21,901 bases of DNA from Gammaproteobacteria bacterium (GCA_030625445.1 DAOUQU010000004.1:1-21901); one strand, 5' to 3'. Shown: positions 7,799-15,385, numbered from the stretch's first letter. Numbers and translations: made by a program. The notes: generated by a model not told the origin, from the letters alone.

Positions 7799-8326
7799 CT
7801 ATTCAGCAGCTTTTTTTGCATCTGCAGTGATTTTGTCAGCTTCCGCCTGCGCATCTTCAGTCATTTTCGCGGCTTCGGTATTTGCATCGTCTACGAGTTT
7901 CATCGCCTGCATGTGAGCTGCTTCACTCTCTTCGGCAGATTTCCCTTCAGCCTCGGCCTTGATTTCAGCAGCTTTAGCTTTTGCCTTTTCAGTAATCTCG
8001 GCGGCTTTTCTCGTCGCCTCTTCGGTGAGTTCGGCGGCCTTTACTTTCGTCTGCTCATAGAGTTCAGCAGCCTTGGCTTTGGTGTCGTCATAAATGGCTA
8101 CGGCGCTCTCTTTGAGTTCGGCAACCTCCTCTTTTGCGGCCTTTGAAGCAGCACTCCCCAGCTCTTTGGCCTTTTCGGCGAATTCAGCGGACTTCTGCTT
8201 CAGCTCGTCGGTGGCAGATGGCGTGGCAGGTTCTGCCCCGGACTGATCCTGGTCGTCTGGCTGCGAGCATGCTCCGAGAGAGAGAGTCAGGGTTATTGTC
8301 AGCAGGGTTGTCAGTTTCTTGTTCAT
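7799..8326 (-). CDS. Lipoprotein with tandem 11-residue (LEA-like) helical repeats
   Basis: A 175-residue protein beginning with a lipoprotein signal and lipobox LSLGAC (lipidated Cys20), then a short acidic Pro/Ser linker. From residue 82 to 169 it is built of eight consecutive 11-residue units of the type TKxKAAELxEx: TKAKAAELYEQ, TKVKAAELTEE, ATRKAAEITEK, AKAKAAEIKAE, and so on. Three earlier units occupy 42-74. The composition is Ala/Lys/Glu-rich and amphipathic. This is the 11-mer pattern seen in LEA-like and apolipoprotein-like proteins that form helices along membranes. Membrane stabilisation under stress is a reasonable guess, not shown. The gene starts 22 nt after the hflD stop, so co-transcription is likely. 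Confidence 0.8.
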   Translation of the reverse strand: MNKKLTTLLTITLTLSLGACSQPDDQDQSGAEPATPSATDELKQKSAEFAEKAKELGSAASKAAKEEVAELKESAVAIYDDTKAKAAELYEQTKVKAAELTEEATRKAAEITEKAKAKAAEIKAEAEGKSAEESEAAHMQAMKLVDDANTEAAKMTEDAQAEADKITADAKKAAE

Positions 8327-8348
8327 TCTCTTGGCCTTTGTTTGATAT

Positions 8349-8969
8349 TCAGGTGGATTGTTCGAGAAGCTGTTTGGCTGTTTTTACCAACTGCTTACGC
8401 TTCAATAATAATTGTATGCGAGATCCGCCCAGCTGTCTCCATAAAATGGCTGAGCGTATTCCCGCAAGCAGCAGTGCACGAACCCTGTTCTGGGTCTCCT
8501 GGTTTTGCAGATGCATGGGCTCACCCTTCACCATGATTCGCGGCGACAGGTCGCTGATGGTGCTGCTGTAGATATCGGCCAGTGCGGCAATCTGGTTGCT
8601 GTGTGTGTAGTCATAGAGATCAAGTTTTGCCGAGGCTGTCTTGATGCGCTCGCTGATCCGATTCAGTCTGTCAGGATCCTTGATGAGTTTTCCGGCCAGA
8701 AGCAGCACGCTGATACTATAGCGGGTGGTTCCGATCTGCTCCCTGGCGGGAGAGGTTAGCTGTTGCTGCAGTTTTTGCAGGCCGTAGCGCACGCCATCGA
8801 GCCCGGAGAAGATATCAGTGGTGCTGTCGGCGTCAGTCTGGAAAATGCTGTAGAGTGATTTCTCCATTGCAGCAGGGTCGGCCTGTCCGCTGCGAGCCAG
8901 GGTGTCGACCAGCGCAGTCGCCTGGTAGACGCCGGCAAGGGCAATGGTTTGCTGCTCAAATTGATTCAT
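8349..8969 (-). CDS. hflD: HflD, high-frequency lysogenization protein homologue
   Basis: A 206-residue helical protein matching the gammaproteobacterial HflD family. Recognisable stretches are the N-terminal LAGVYQATALVDTLARSG, the central TRYSISVLLLAGKL, and the C-terminal NRVRALLLAGIRSAILWRQLGG. E. coli HflD is a peripheral inner-membrane protein that binds the lambda CII protein; its housekeeping role is unclear. In E. coli it directly follows mnmA, and the same order is seen here. The two genes are separated by 221 bp that contain a dispersed repeat, so an ancestral operon has been interrupted. No strong ribosome binding site is visible before the ATG. Presence of this family argues for a gammaproteobacterial host. 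Confidence 0.9.
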   Translation of the reverse strand: MNQFEQQTIALAGVYQATALVDTLARSGQADPAAMEKSLYSIFQTDADSTTDIFSGLDGVRYGLQKLQQQLTSPAREQIGTTRYSISVLLLAGKLIKDPDRLNRISERIKTASAKLDLYDYTHSNQIAALADIYSSTISDLSPRIMVKGEPMHLQNQETQNRVRALLLAGIRSAILWRQLGGSRIQLLLKRKQLVKTAKQLLEQST

Positions 8970-8994
8970 GTAAAGGCGCTCTAGCGAGACCAGG

Positions 8995-9158
8995 TCTCAG
9001 ACTGACGAGACATGAAAGGGATTATTATCTCTCGCCAAGACGCCAAGACCGCAAAGGTTTTTCTTTGCGAGCTTGGCCTACATGGATGTAGGTCAGGGGC
9101 GTGAGCAGGACGCGGAAGCTTTGCGCCTTTGCGAGAGTCATTATTAATTAAAATTTGA
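8995..9158 (-). repeat. Composite dispersed repeat, copy B
   Basis: This is the second copy of the repeat at 3783-3942. Read on the minus strand the order is: L (from 9158, with CTCTCGCAAAGGCGCAAAG), inverted core (9121-9077), M (9072-9037, with AACCTTTGCGGTCTTGGCG) and R (ending CGTCAGTCTGAGA at 8995). The arms and M match copy A in order and orientation, but the 45-bp core is flipped and on the opposite side of M. The core hairpin here is CCTAC/GTAGG, while copy A has CCTGC/GCAGG: a compensatory base-pair change. The repeat fills most of the mnmA-hflD gap. Confidence 0.8.
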
Positions 9159-9190
9159 TTCATTTGTAAAGATGTTATGCATCCAAAGGA

Positions 9191-10264
9191 TTAGAGCGCC
9201 ACTTCAATGGTTGCTCCACCAAGGCAAAGCTGCTGCTGGTAGAAAACGATGGCCTGTCCCGGTGTGATGGCGCGCTGCGGCTCATCAAAGACGACATGCA
9301 GGGTGTCATGCTCCTGCAGGGTAACGATGCAGGATTGCAGCGGCTGGCGGTGTCTGCAGCGTGCCAGGCAGCGTAGGGGGAGTTGCGGAGTTTGTGCAAT
9401 CCAGTGGATCTGTTTGGCTAGCAGCGCGGGTGTGAACAGCAGGGGATGCTGCTTGCCCTGAACCGCAATCAGCACATTGCGCTGTAGATCCTTTGCGGCA
9501 ACAAACCAGGGGGTTTCGCCGCTTCCCTTGATGCCGCCGATTCCCAGCCCCTGCCTCTGTCCGATGGTGTAGTACATCAACCCCTGGTGGGTACCCAGTT
9601 TCTCTCCCTCAGGCGTCTCTATGTTGCCGGGCTGAGCAGGCAGATACTGCGACAGAAAATCACCAAAGCGGCGCTCGCCGATAAAGCAGATGCCGGTGCT
9701 GTCTTTTTTGTTGTGGGTCTGCAAGCCTGCTTTCAGCGCCATGGTGCGTACATCGGTCTTGTTGATGTCGGAGAGAGGGAAGCGGGCATGGGAGAGTTGA
9801 TGCTGGTTTAACAGATAGAGAAAATAGGTCTGATCCTTGTTGTCATCTTTTGCACGTACCAGCTGATAATAGTCATCACGCTTCTCAATGCCGGCATAGT
9901 GGCCGGTTGCGATGGCGTCGGCGCCAAGCTGCAGTGCATAGTCGAGAAAGGCCTTGAATTTGATCTCCCTGTTGCACAGCACATCCGGGTTGGGTGTGCG
10001 TCCTGCGCGGTACTCATCCAGGAAATAACTGAAAACGCGATCCCAGTATTCGGATGAGAAGTTGACAGTATGCAGTTTGATGCCAAGCGTCTGCGCCACC
10101 GCAGCGGCATCGGCAAGATCTTCGGCAGCACTGCAGTACTCACTGCTGTCATCCTCCTCCCAGTTCTTCATGAACAGCCCTTCAACATGATGGCCCTGTT
10201 CAATCAGTCTGAGTGCCGCAACGGAGGAGTCAACGCCTCCGGAGAGGCCCACCATGATGGTCAT
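9191..10264 (-). CDS. mnmA: tRNA-specific 2-thiouridylase
   Basis: A 357-residue cytosolic enzyme that thiolates U34 of tRNAs for Lys, Glu and Gln, with sulfur relayed through the Tus system and ATP used to activate the uridine. The PP-loop SGGVDSS is at residues 8-14. The MKNWEEDD stretch follows. The catalytic cysteine is C97 in NPDVLCNREIKF and the second is C193 in DSTGICFIGER. A C-terminal beta-barrel region follows (GETPWFVAAKDL, about 250 on). Length matches the family (about 360). The ATG overlaps the stop of the upstream secreted paralogue as ATGA, so the start is likely coupled to that gene. hflD lies downstream. Confidence 0.96.
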   Translation of the reverse strand: MTIMVGLSGGVDSSVAALRLIEQGHHVEGLFMKNWEEDDSSEYCSAAEDLADAAAVAQTLGIKLHTVNFSSEYWDRVFSYFLDEYRAGRTPNPDVLCNREIKFKAFLDYALQLGADAIATGHYAGIEKRDDYYQLVRAKDDNKDQTYFLYLLNQHQLSHARFPLSDINKTDVRTMALKAGLQTHNKKDSTGICFIGERRFGDFLSQYLPAQPGNIETPEGEKLGTHQGLMYYTIGQRQGLGIGGIKGSGETPWFVAAKDLQRNVLIAVQGKQHPLLFTPALLAKQIHWIAQTPQLPLRCLARCRHRQPLQSCIVTLQEHDTLHVVFDEPQRAITPGQAIVFYQQQLCLGGATIEVAL

Positions 10265-10800
10265 TTTTTGTTGAGCCAGCGCTCCAGCGTAACGACAGTC
10301 GGGGGTTCGCCATTTTTCTTGAACCAGCTATCCACCGAATATTTGATGCCTGTGGTTTGATCTTCAATGACACCTGTCCAGTGGGGAACCAGCCAGAAAC
10401 GGTCGCGCACAACAGAATTTCGGACTTTGTGCCATTTTAACAGTCCATCCTGTTCCAGCAGTCCCAGATAGGTGGTGGTATTCGTTGCTTCGGCTTTACA
10501 GTCGAGCTGTCCCGCTTTTTCAGAAGGGATCTGATTGAGCGCCAGGTCTCGCCAGGTGCCTGTCTTGTTGCCGACCAGGATTTCCAGCAGGGCGATGGCC
10601 TGTTTAACCTGCCTGCGTTCATCAGAGGCGTTTTTTACGCCCTTGAAAAGTGCTTGTACCTGATGCCACTCGCTGTTGCTGAGCGAGGCGTCTGTAGACT
10701 TCTTACAGACAAAGGCGGTGCAGGCATTGAAATCCTGATAGGTCGATGCAAGCGTTAGCCCCGATGTGAACAGTAGTAATACACTGAACAAGACTTTCAA
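10261..10800 (-). CDS. Secreted Cys-His-Asp protein, paralogue 1
   Basis: A 179-residue protein of a family I do not recognise. I place the start at a TTG (10800) because AGGAG lies 7 nt upstream and the product then begins with a normal signal peptide (cleavage near LTLAS, residue 19). The paralogue at 11045 begins at the equivalent position. After a close cysteine pair (C27, C32) comes a helical stretch ERRQVKQAIALLEILVGNKTG. C101 follows in QLDCKAEATNTTTYL, H140 in VPHWTGVIED and D157 in KYSVDSW. This order resembles the Cys-His-Asp triad of transglutaminase-like proteases; that is inference. Its TGA overlaps the mnmA ATG. The closest relative in the window is the 11045 gene. Confidence 0.75.
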   Translation of the reverse strand: MKVLFSVLLLFTSGLTLASTYQDFNACTAFVCKKSTDASLSNSEWHQVQALFKGVKNASDERRQVKQAIALLEILVGNKTGTWRDLALNQIPSEKAGQLDCKAEATNTTTYLGLLEQDGLLKWHKVRNSVVRDRFWLVPHWTGVIEDQTTGIKYSVDSWFKKNGEPPTVVTLERWLNKK

Positions 10801-10837
10801 TGTTGATCTCCTGATTGTTGGACGAATCTTTAGGCAT

Positions 10838-10921
10838 GTAGGGCGGCATAAGCGACAGCGCATCCCGCCATTTTATTCCCGCCATTTCCGGCGCAATGCG
10901 CTGTCGCTTATTGCACCCTAC
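10838..10921. repeat. Short element with 26-bp terminal inverted repeats
   Basis: GTAGGGCGGCATAAGCGACA (then GCGCAT) at the left is mirrored at the right by the complement of GTAGGGTGCAATAAGCGACA (then GCGCAT). The inverted repeat therefore has only a few mismatches over 26 bp, enclosing about 32 bp. The GTAGGG...ATAAG ends are similar to, but distinct from, the element at 1533-1674. It lies 38 bp upstream of the TTG start of paralogue 1, so the promoter for that gene and for mnmA must be inside it or very close to it. Confidence 0.75.
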
Positions 10922-10985
10922 GCTTCTCTTGTCATTTCGACGCATGTGAGAGATCCAATGGCCCATGCGTTGCTTTACAATGAAT

Positions 10986-11023
10986 ACATAAAAAGGCCGG
11001 ATGAGCTATTGATCACCCGGCCT
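10986..11023 (-). terminator. Intrinsic terminator after paralogue 2
   Basis: On the minus strand, AGGCCGGGTGA (11023-11013) pairs with TCATCCGGCCT (11004-10994) around an 8-nt loop, one G-U pair in 11. It is followed by TTTTATG. It sits just after the stop of the gene at 11045-11620. Confidence 0.8.
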
Positions 11024-11044
11024 GCATTCAATTGGCATTCTCTG

Positions 11045-11620
11045 TTACTTTTTGTTGTACCAGCGTTCCAGCGTTACGACAACAGGGGCGACGCCGTTTT
11101 TCTTGAACCAGCTGTCGACAGAGTATTTGACGCCGGTGGTTTTATCTTCGATGACGCCGGTCCAGTGCGGAACCATCCAGAAGCGGTCACGCACCACGCG
11201 GTCATGGACTTTGTGCCACTTCAAGAGGCCGCCGTTTTCGATCATGTAGAGGTAGGTGGTGGTGTTGGTGGCTTCCGCGGTGCAGTCGAGTTGCCCTCGG
11301 TAGTTTGCATTTCTTTTGTTGCCGGGAAGGTCGACCGAGGTGCCGGTCTTGTTGCCGACCAGGACTTCCAGCAGGGCGATCGCCTGTTTGATCTGCGCAC
11401 GCTCCTGTTTAGAGCTTTTTACACCGTTGAAAAGATTGCTTACCTGTCGCCACTCGTTGTCGCTCAGAGAGGCATTGGCAGTGTGGTTGCAGTCAAAGTT
11501 GGTGCAGGCTTTGAAGCCGCGAAAGGTCGCTGCAGATGCCGATGCGGCGATTGGGTCTGATGCCGATGCTGATGCGAAACCTGATGTGAGCAGCAACAGC
11601 GCCATGAGGATAATTTTCAT
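11045..11620 (-). CDS. Secreted Cys-His-Asp protein, paralogue 2
   Basis: A 191-residue protein with an N-terminal signal peptide (cleavage near residue 20, in a Ser/Ala-rich stretch of alternating SASA). It is strongly similar along its length to paralogue 1, sharing for example LVGNKTGT, AEATNTTTYL, LLKWHKV, VVRDRFW, VPHWTGVIED and YSVDSWFKKNG. The cysteine pair is C39/C44. The proposed triad is C113, H152 and D169, with the His-Asp gap of 17 residues identical in all three paralogues. The ATG has GGAG upstream. It has its own good promoter and terminator, so it is probably a monocistronic unit. Function unknown; a periplasmic or secreted transglutaminase-like hydrolase is my best guess from residue spacing alone. 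Confidence 0.78.
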   Translation of the reverse strand: MKIILMALLLLTSGFASASASDPIAASASAATFRGFKACTNFDCNHTANASLSDNEWRQVSNLFNGVKSSKQERAQIKQAIALLEVLVGNKTGTSVDLPGNKRNANYRGQLDCTAEATNTTTYLYMIENGGLLKWHKVHDRVVRDRFWMVPHWTGVIEDKTTGVKYSVDSWFKKNGVAPVVVTLERWYNKK

Positions 11621-11683
11621 TGATTTCTCCGGTTACTCAAATAATCTGTAAATTGCTGTATTTACAAGGATATAAAAACGCGA

Positions 11684-11712
11684 AGTATAGCAAAAAATCT
11701 TTTTGTTGCCAA
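11684..11712 (-). promoter_or_regulatory. Sigma-70-type promoter for paralogue 2
   Basis: On the minus strand TTGGCA (11712-11707) and TATACT (11689-11684) are separated by exactly 17 bp, an AT-rich spacer. The gene start is about 64 bp further on. Confidence 0.7.
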
Positions 11713-11729
11713 AGTGGATGTTGTGGTGG

Positions 11730-12368
11730 TCAATGTTTCGCGCCTTCGGGGCTCCAGCCGCTGCGCCACTTCTTCAGTGCAACAATGGTGGGCTCTGTGC
11801 CATTATCGAAAAACCAGGAGTCAACAGCCCATTGTTTGGCAGTGGCATTATCCCTGATGACCGCGGTCGAGTGCGGCCAGCCCATGATAAAAAAACCACG
11901 CGTTGCACGCGGCTGCACGCTATGGAATTTCAGCAGGCCATCCCTCTCCATCATGGTCATATAGGTGGTGCTGTTGGTGGATTCATCGACGCAGTCAAGC
12001 TGGTTGCCTTTTGCTTTGAAGACACCCTCGAGGTTCCCGCCGCGGTCATCGAGACTATTGATTTTTCCGCCGACCTCGATCTCCAGGTAGGCGATAGCTG
12101 ATGCGATCTGGCGACGCTCCTCATCGGCATTGCCGGCCACGGGAGTGAATCTATCCCGTACTCCCTGCCACTGTTGTTGACTCAGGCCAACATGGTCAAT
12201 CATGGTGCAGGTATGCTGATAGCAGACAGAGAAGCGGGAGGGGACCGGGTCCTTGATGGGCGGTTTTTTATTGTTGTCGTGATCAAGGAATCCAGCCTGG
12301 GCTGGTGCAGCCACCATCATCAGCATAAGTGCAATCAGAAGAGACGAGTGTATGTTTTGGAAGTTCAT
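11730..12368 (-). CDS. Secreted Cys-His-Asp protein, paralogue 3 (divergent)
   Basis: A 212-residue protein with a signal peptide ending near APAQAG (residue 25), then an Asp/Lys/Pro-rich spacer. It is a more distant member of the family at 10261 and 11045. It keeps the cysteine pair (C49, C54), EERRQIASAIAYLEIEVGGK, QLDCVDESTNSTTYM with C126, GLLKFHSV, WPHSTAVIRD with H166, and WAVDSWFFDNG with D183. In this member the His is followed by S-T-A instead of W-T-G, closer to the usual transglutaminase-like H-x-x-x pattern. The C-terminus has an extra tail. The gene is divergent from topA. Function is unknown; the retained C/H/D positions despite overall divergence argue that these residues matter. 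Confidence 0.75.
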   Translation of the reverse strand: MNFQNIHSSLLIALMLMMVAAPAQAGFLDHDNNKKPPIKDPVPSRFSVCYQHTCTMIDHVGLSQQQWQGVRDRFTPVAGNADEERRQIASAIAYLEIEVGGKINSLDDRGGNLEGVFKAKGNQLDCVDESTNSTTYMTMMERDGLLKFHSVQPRATRGFFIMGWPHSTAVIRDNATAKQWAVDSWFFDNGTEPTIVALKKWRSGWSPEGAKH

Positions 12369-12610
12369 AGATGATTTTCAGAGCAAATTATCCACGTATT
12401 TTAACAGAAAACCGCATTTTTGACATATTCTCAAAAAATACCTCTCATATAGATAGAGTACTGCGAATTACTTGATAAACTCCTCCTGCCACAACCTGCG
12501 ATAAGACTCTTTTCCGACAAATTTTCTGATTTTCTATTGACTATAGAGGGTGATGATAGGCAGACTGCGTGACAATTACAGGCATTTGTATTCAATTTTA
12601 GGGAAATAAT
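12369..12610. other. Divergent intergenic region between paralogue 3 and topA
   Basis: This AT-rich 242-bp gap must hold promoters in both directions. A TTGACA lies at 12420-12425 on the + strand, with CATATAGAT about 20 bp further on, which is wider than ideal for sigma-70. No operator repeats or RNA structure stood out. Confidence 0.35.
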
Positions 12611-15259
12611 GTGAGCCAAAATCTCGTCATCGTGGAATCACCGGCCAAGGCCAAAACAATCGAGAAGTTTCTCGGCAAGGAGTTCACCGTCATGTCCAGC
12701 TATGGGCATGTGCGGGATCTGCCGAGGAAAGGTTTGTCAGTTGATGTGGCCAACCATTTTGAACCCACTTACGAGGTGACTGAAGATAAAAAGAGAGTCA
12801 TCGCAGATCTCAAAAAAGCGGTCAAAAAGGCATCGCTCGTATGGCTGGCATCGGACGAGGATAGGGAGGGGGAGGCGATTGCCTGGCATCTTGAGGAGGC
12901 GCTCGATCTGGATGAGAGTAATACCAGGCGCATTGTTTTTCATGAAATCACCAAGCCTGCAATCCTTGCTGCGATAACCAACTACCGCACCATAGACCGC
13001 AACCTGGTTGATGGACAGCAGGCGCGTCGGGTGCTCGACAGGCTGGTCGGCTTCGAGTTGTCTCCGGTGCTGTGGAAAAAAATTCAGACCGGTCTCTCTG
13101 CAGGAAGAGTGCAATCGGTGGCTGTACGCATCGTTGTTGACCGTGAGCGTGAAATAGAAGCATTTGAGAGTGCCTCCAGTTTTCGTATAGCAGCAGATTT
13201 TGAAGCAGGCAGGGATGCGGTGCTGACGGGGAAGTTGCCAAAGGAGCGGCACACCATTGAAGAGGCGAAGCAGTTTCTCGAGAGCGTCAAAGAGGCGAAA
13301 TATACGCTTTCAGATATCTCAAAAAAGCCTGCGAAACGTTCTCCGCGCGCGCCTTTCACCACTTCGACGCTGCAGCAGGCTGCCTCGCAGCGACTCGGCT
13401 TCTCCGTCCGGCAGACGATGGTTGTGGCGCAAAAACTCTATGAATCCGGGAAGATAACCTATATGCGGACGGATTCGGTTAATCTTTCCGATACCGCCCT
13501 GGAGCAGGCCACCTCGACTATTACGAATGATTTTGGCAGTGAGTATCTGCAAATCAGACGTTACAAGACAAAATCGGCCGGCGCCCAGGAGGCACACGAA
13601 GCGATCAGGCCGACGGATCTTGGCAACGCGACTGTATCCGGTGACAGGAATGAACAGCGACTCTATCAACTGATCTGGCAGCGCACCATCGCTTCGCAGA
13701 TGGCGGATGCGCGACTGGAGAGAACCACAGCGGTCATCGATGTCTCGACCATTGACGAGGATCTGCTCGCGAAGGGTGAAGTGCTGGTCTTTGACGGCTT
13801 TCTCAAGGTCTACAAGGAGGGCGGCGACAAGGATAAAAAGATGCTGCCGCCGTTGCATGTCGGGCAGGATCTGCCGCTCATCGTAATGCGGGCCCAGGAG
13901 GCCTTTACCCGGCCGTCGGCGCGCTATACCGAGGCGAGCCTGGTGAAAAAACTGGAGGAGATGGGCATTGGGCGTCCGTCGACCTATGCTCCCACCATAT
14001 CGACCATTCAGAATCGCGGCTATGTGGAGAAGAGCGACCGTGAGGGGCGTGAACGCACGGTCAGGATTCTTGCATTGCACGGGCAGGAGATTATCAACGA
14101 GGATAGAGTCGAGATCACCGGTGCCGAGAAGGCAAAGCTATTTCCCATGGATATAGCGGGTATTGTCACCGATTTTCTGGTCAAACATTTTACCGAGGTT
14201 GTCGATTACAACTTTACCGCCAGGGTCGAGGCGGAGTTTGACCAGATTGCCGCCGGTGAAATCAACTGGCGCGACATGATTGCGGAGTTCTATGGACCCT
14301 TCCATGAGGATGTAGAGAAGGCGGAGGGGATATCCCGGGAAGAGGCGAGCCAGTCACGACAGTTGGGAACCGATCCCAAAAGCGGTCGACCTGTCAGCGT
14401 GAGAATCGGACGTTACGGCCCCTTTGCCCAGATCGGCACCAGGGATGATGAAGAGAAGCCGCAGTTTGCCGGATTGAGCCCCGAACAGCGCATGCACAGC
14501 GTGACCCTCGAAGAGGTGCTGCCGCTGTTTGAACTGCCGAGAATCGTCGGCGATACGGCTGCCGGGGAGGAGGTCTTCGTCAATGCAGGGCGCTTTGGAC
14601 CCTATGCCGGTTATGTTGACAGGCAGATCAGGAGCCTGGTGGAGGAGCGTGATATTATCGGCGTCGAACTGCTCCCACAAAATGTCTCGATCGATCCCGA
14701 AGATCCGCACAAGATCACCATGGAGCAGGTGCAGTTATTCATCGATGCGAAAAAAGAGACTGACAGGGAGAAGGAGATTCTGCTGTTTGAAGACTCCGCC
14801 GTGCAGGTACTCGATGGCCGCTGGGGTCCATTCATTACAGATGGATTCAAGAATGCAAAAATACCGAAAGAGAAAGAGCCTGACAGCCTGACGCTGGAGG
14901 AGTGCCAGCAGCTTCTGGAGGAGACCAAAAAGGTCAAGAAGCGCCTTACCAAGCAATTCTATGGCGGCGGCTTCACGCTGCTGAAAAACAGCGCGGGCTT
15001 TCCCGATGCAACTCTGAAAGTGAAAGAGAACAAGGTGTCGCAGGCGTTCGAACTGGTTGATGAACTCGCTGCGCTGGGGAAAAAGATTCGAGTCGTCTCC
15101 GCCAGGGGAGCTGCGGCAATCCGCGCCTCCGAGAACCGAAAAACCTCTCCGGTTAAAAAGAAAGCCGCAACCAAAAAGAAGGCAACAGCAAAAAAGAAAA
15201 CAGCAACCAAAAAGAGAGCCGGCGTCAAAAAGAAGAGGGCGGCGGTGAAGAAGAAATAG
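12611..15259 (+). CDS. topA: DNA topoisomerase I, zinc-ribbon-free type with Lys-rich tail
   Basis: An 882-residue type IA topoisomerase that relaxes negative supercoils. The start is a GTG; the overlapping ATG at 12609 runs straight into a stop. The Toprim part has VIVESPAKAKTIEKFLG (E9) and the acidic triad in SDEDREGEAIAWH (D82, D84, E86). The catalytic tyrosine is Y284 in KITYMRTDSVNLS. Conserved HEAIRPT and GIGRPSTYAPTI follow. Beyond about residue 590 there are GRYGPF, GRFGPY and GRWGPF repeat motifs instead of the Cys4 zinc ribbons of E. coli TopA; I see only one cysteine in the whole protein. The last 45 residues are Lys/Ala-rich. This architecture, and wording such as VWLASDEDREGEAIAWH, is what I know from Bacteroidetes-type TopA, so transfer is possible. 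Confidence 0.95.
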   Translation: MSQNLVIVESPAKAKTIEKFLGKEFTVMSSYGHVRDLPRKGLSVDVANHFEPTYEVTEDKKRVIADLKKAVKKASLVWLASDEDREGEAIAWHLEEALDLDESNTRRIVFHEITKPAILAAITNYRTIDRNLVDGQQARRVLDRLVGFELSPVLWKKIQTGLSAGRVQSVAVRIVVDREREIEAFESASSFRIAADFEAGRDAVLTGKLPKERHTIEEAKQFLESVKEAKYTLSDISKKPAKRSPRAPFTTSTLQQAASQRLGFSVRQTMVVAQKLYESGKITYMRTDSVNLSDTALEQATSTITNDFGSEYLQIRRYKTKSAGAQEAHEAIRPTDLGNATVSGDRNEQRLYQLIWQRTIASQMADARLERTTAVIDVSTIDEDLLAKGEVLVFDGFLKVYKEGGDKDKKMLPPLHVGQDLPLIVMRAQEAFTRPSARYTEASLVKKLEEMGIGRPSTYAPTISTIQNRGYVEKSDREGRERTVRILALHGQEIINEDRVEITGAEKAKLFPMDIAGIVTDFLVKHFTEVVDYNFTARVEAEFDQIAAGEINWRDMIAEFYGPFHEDVEKAEGISREEASQSRQLGTDPKSGRPVSVRIGRYGPFAQIGTRDDEEKPQFAGLSPEQRMHSVTLEEVLPLFELPRIVGDTAAGEEVFVNAGRFGPYAGYVDRQIRSLVEERDIIGVELLPQNVSIDPEDPHKITMEQVQLFIDAKKETDREKEILLFEDSAVQVLDGRWGPFITDGFKNAKIPKEKEPDSLTLEECQQLLEETKKVKKRLTKQFYGGGFTLLKNSAGFPDATLKVKENKVSQAFELVDELAALGKKIRVVSARGAAAIRASENRKTSPVKKKAATKKKATAKKKTATKKRAGVKKKRAAVKKK

Positions 15260-15282
15260 CCACATCATCTGTGGTTCAAATC

Positions 15283-15385
15283 GTAGGGGGATAAGGCGTC
15301 TTTTTGCCGCATCCACCAATCCCCTATATTCATGGTGGATGCGGCAATGATTGTTCCCGACAATCTGATTGTACTTCATCCATCT
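15283..15385 (-). repeat. MITE-like element, copy 2 (truncated, reverse orientation)
   Basis: Read on the minus strand this matches the right-hand two thirds of the element at 1533-1674. It shares AGATTGT-GGGAACAATCA-TGCC, GCATCCACCA, GGTGGATG and the terminus GACGCCTTATCCCCCTAC. The left terminal repeat is missing. A perfect 11-bp stem CCGCATCCACC / GGTGGATGCGG lies at its centre. It begins 23 bp after the topA stop. Its broken end runs directly into coding sequence of a truncated ligase gene. Confidence 0.75.

Noticed and set aside
10766..11560. Open frame of 264 codons on the plus strand
   Set aside because: It lies antisense to paralogue 2 and also crosses an inverted-repeat element and a terminator. 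Its similarity to a protein is only the reverse reading of the real genes.
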